From Frankiaceae bacterium (GTDB taxonomy: Bacteria; Actinomycetota; Actinomycetes; Frankiales; Frankiaceae), in assembly GCA_030840885.1 (NCBI GenBank), contig JAVEDQ010000239.1:1-5828 (forward strand): 5,828 bases of DNA, given 5' to 3'. The position numbers were made by a program, and so were the translations under genes. Shown here piece after piece: positions 5,568 to 5,828 of this stretch (the first letter of the stretch is position 1; the number at the start of each line of letters is the position of its first letter). Under the pieces are notes generated by a model, which ran no database searches, was not told where the DNA came from, and saw only the letters and a program-made list of their open reading frames with translations.

Positions 5568-5828
5568 CTAGGTCGAAAGCCGGTCGGCCCCGACGGGCGG
5601 CCGGCGTTCGGCGTTCACATCCCGAAGCACGTCCCCGGCACCGCAAATTCGGCAGCTCCCCCCACCGCAGGGTGTCGAGGGTCGAGCGCAGGTAGTGCCC
5701 GCGCACCGTGCCAGGACCCGGCTGGAGGATCGGCCCGTAGCCGGGGCCTTCGCTGTGCGCCTCGGCCGGGGGTGCCGCCAAGTAGGGCACTTCCGGCGCC
5801 GGCAGCACCCAGGAGCGCCGCCGCCCGC
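5568..5828 (-). pseudogene. Probable acetamidase/formamidase-family gene remnant (decayed, runs off right edge)
   Basis: Reading leftward from 5828, one open frame contains GHYLRSTLDTLRWGELPN (5700-5647). It resembles the conserved N-terminal block (HYLPSTPETVRWG-LPN type) of acetamidase/formamidase enzymes, which hydrolyse formamide or acetamide to ammonia and the acid. Third-position GC is 48 of 54 codons from 5808 to 5647, then drops to about 18 of 32 in the same frame. In the frame shifted by one base from 5639, it recovers to 19 of 23 and reads GDVLRDVNAERRPP. That resembles a later family block (PGDVL-V-VL----PPYG type), before a TAG at 5570-5568. This fits an internal deletion plus frameshift and loss of the rest of an enzyme that should exceed 300 residues. 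The family resemblance is from memory of its motifs, so the call is moderate. It faces the FNT channel tail to tail. Confidence 0.5.
5579..5605. terminator. Candidate hairpin terminator after the FNT gene
   Basis: GCCGGTCG (5579-5586) pairs with CGGCCGGC (5598-5605) through eight pairs including one T-G wobble. Inside it, CCC/GGG (5588-5590 with 5595-5597) extends the stem past a single bulged G to a CGAC loop. It lies 55 bases after the FNT stop. No T-tract follows, which is common for terminators in GC-rich actinobacteria. It also lies within the decayed minus-strand fragment, so it may instead be residual coding sequence. Confidence 0.45.

Noticed and set aside
4537..5646. Leftward continuation of the minus-strand frame under the FNT gene
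   Set aside because: Codon phase collapses after about 5646 and the rest is antisense to FNT. Only the part right of about 5568 looks like former coding sequence.
1..5828. Search for a CRISPR array, tRNA, IS ends, attachment site or defence/biosynthetic system
   Set aside because: No spaced repeat array, cloverleaf with CCA-type acceptor, transposase motif or terminal inverted repeat was seen, and gene families present are housekeeping or transport.

Overview
The window is very GC-rich, with G or C in nearly every third codon position, GTG starts alongside ATG, and typical actinobacterial protein families. It suggests a high-GC actinobacterium; the genus cannot be fixed from sequence alone. 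It looks like ordinary chromosomal housekeeping and transport DNA, with no phage, IS, CRISPR or tRNA/rRNA signal.

Layout, left to right. (1) Bases 1-392, minus: the N-terminal 130 codons of an MBL-fold metallo-hydrolase that runs off the left edge. (2) Bases 494-2438, plus: a 14-TM-type DHA2 drug:H+ antiporter whose basic, charged tail overlaps a small predicted lipoprotein. (3) Bases 2473-3699, minus and convergent with the lipoprotein: hemW, a radical-SAM heme chaperone. (4) A 143-base divergent gap carrying direct repeats and two mutually exclusive hairpins. (5) Bases 3843-4480, plus: an SRPBCC-fold protein translationally coupled (GTGA overlap) to a 68-residue two-helix membrane protein. 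(6) Bases 4582-5523, plus: a formate/nitrite transporter (FNT) family channel with an unusual Gly-rich C-terminal tail. (7) Bases 5568-5828, minus: what appears to be a decayed, internally deleted fragment of an acetamidase/formamidase-family gene, facing the FNT channel.

Functional links are modest. HemW inserts or delivers heme to respiratory enzymes. The FNT channel passes formate, nitrite or a similar small monovalent anion. A formamidase would make formate plus ammonia, so the remnant beside the channel suggests a former formamide/formate cluster that has lost its enzyme. The MFS pump and lipoprotein probably share a transcript. I found no convincing new multi-gene system. The points most worth a second look are the formamidase relic, the anomalous tail of the FNT channel and the coupled SRPBCC/micro-membrane-protein pair.
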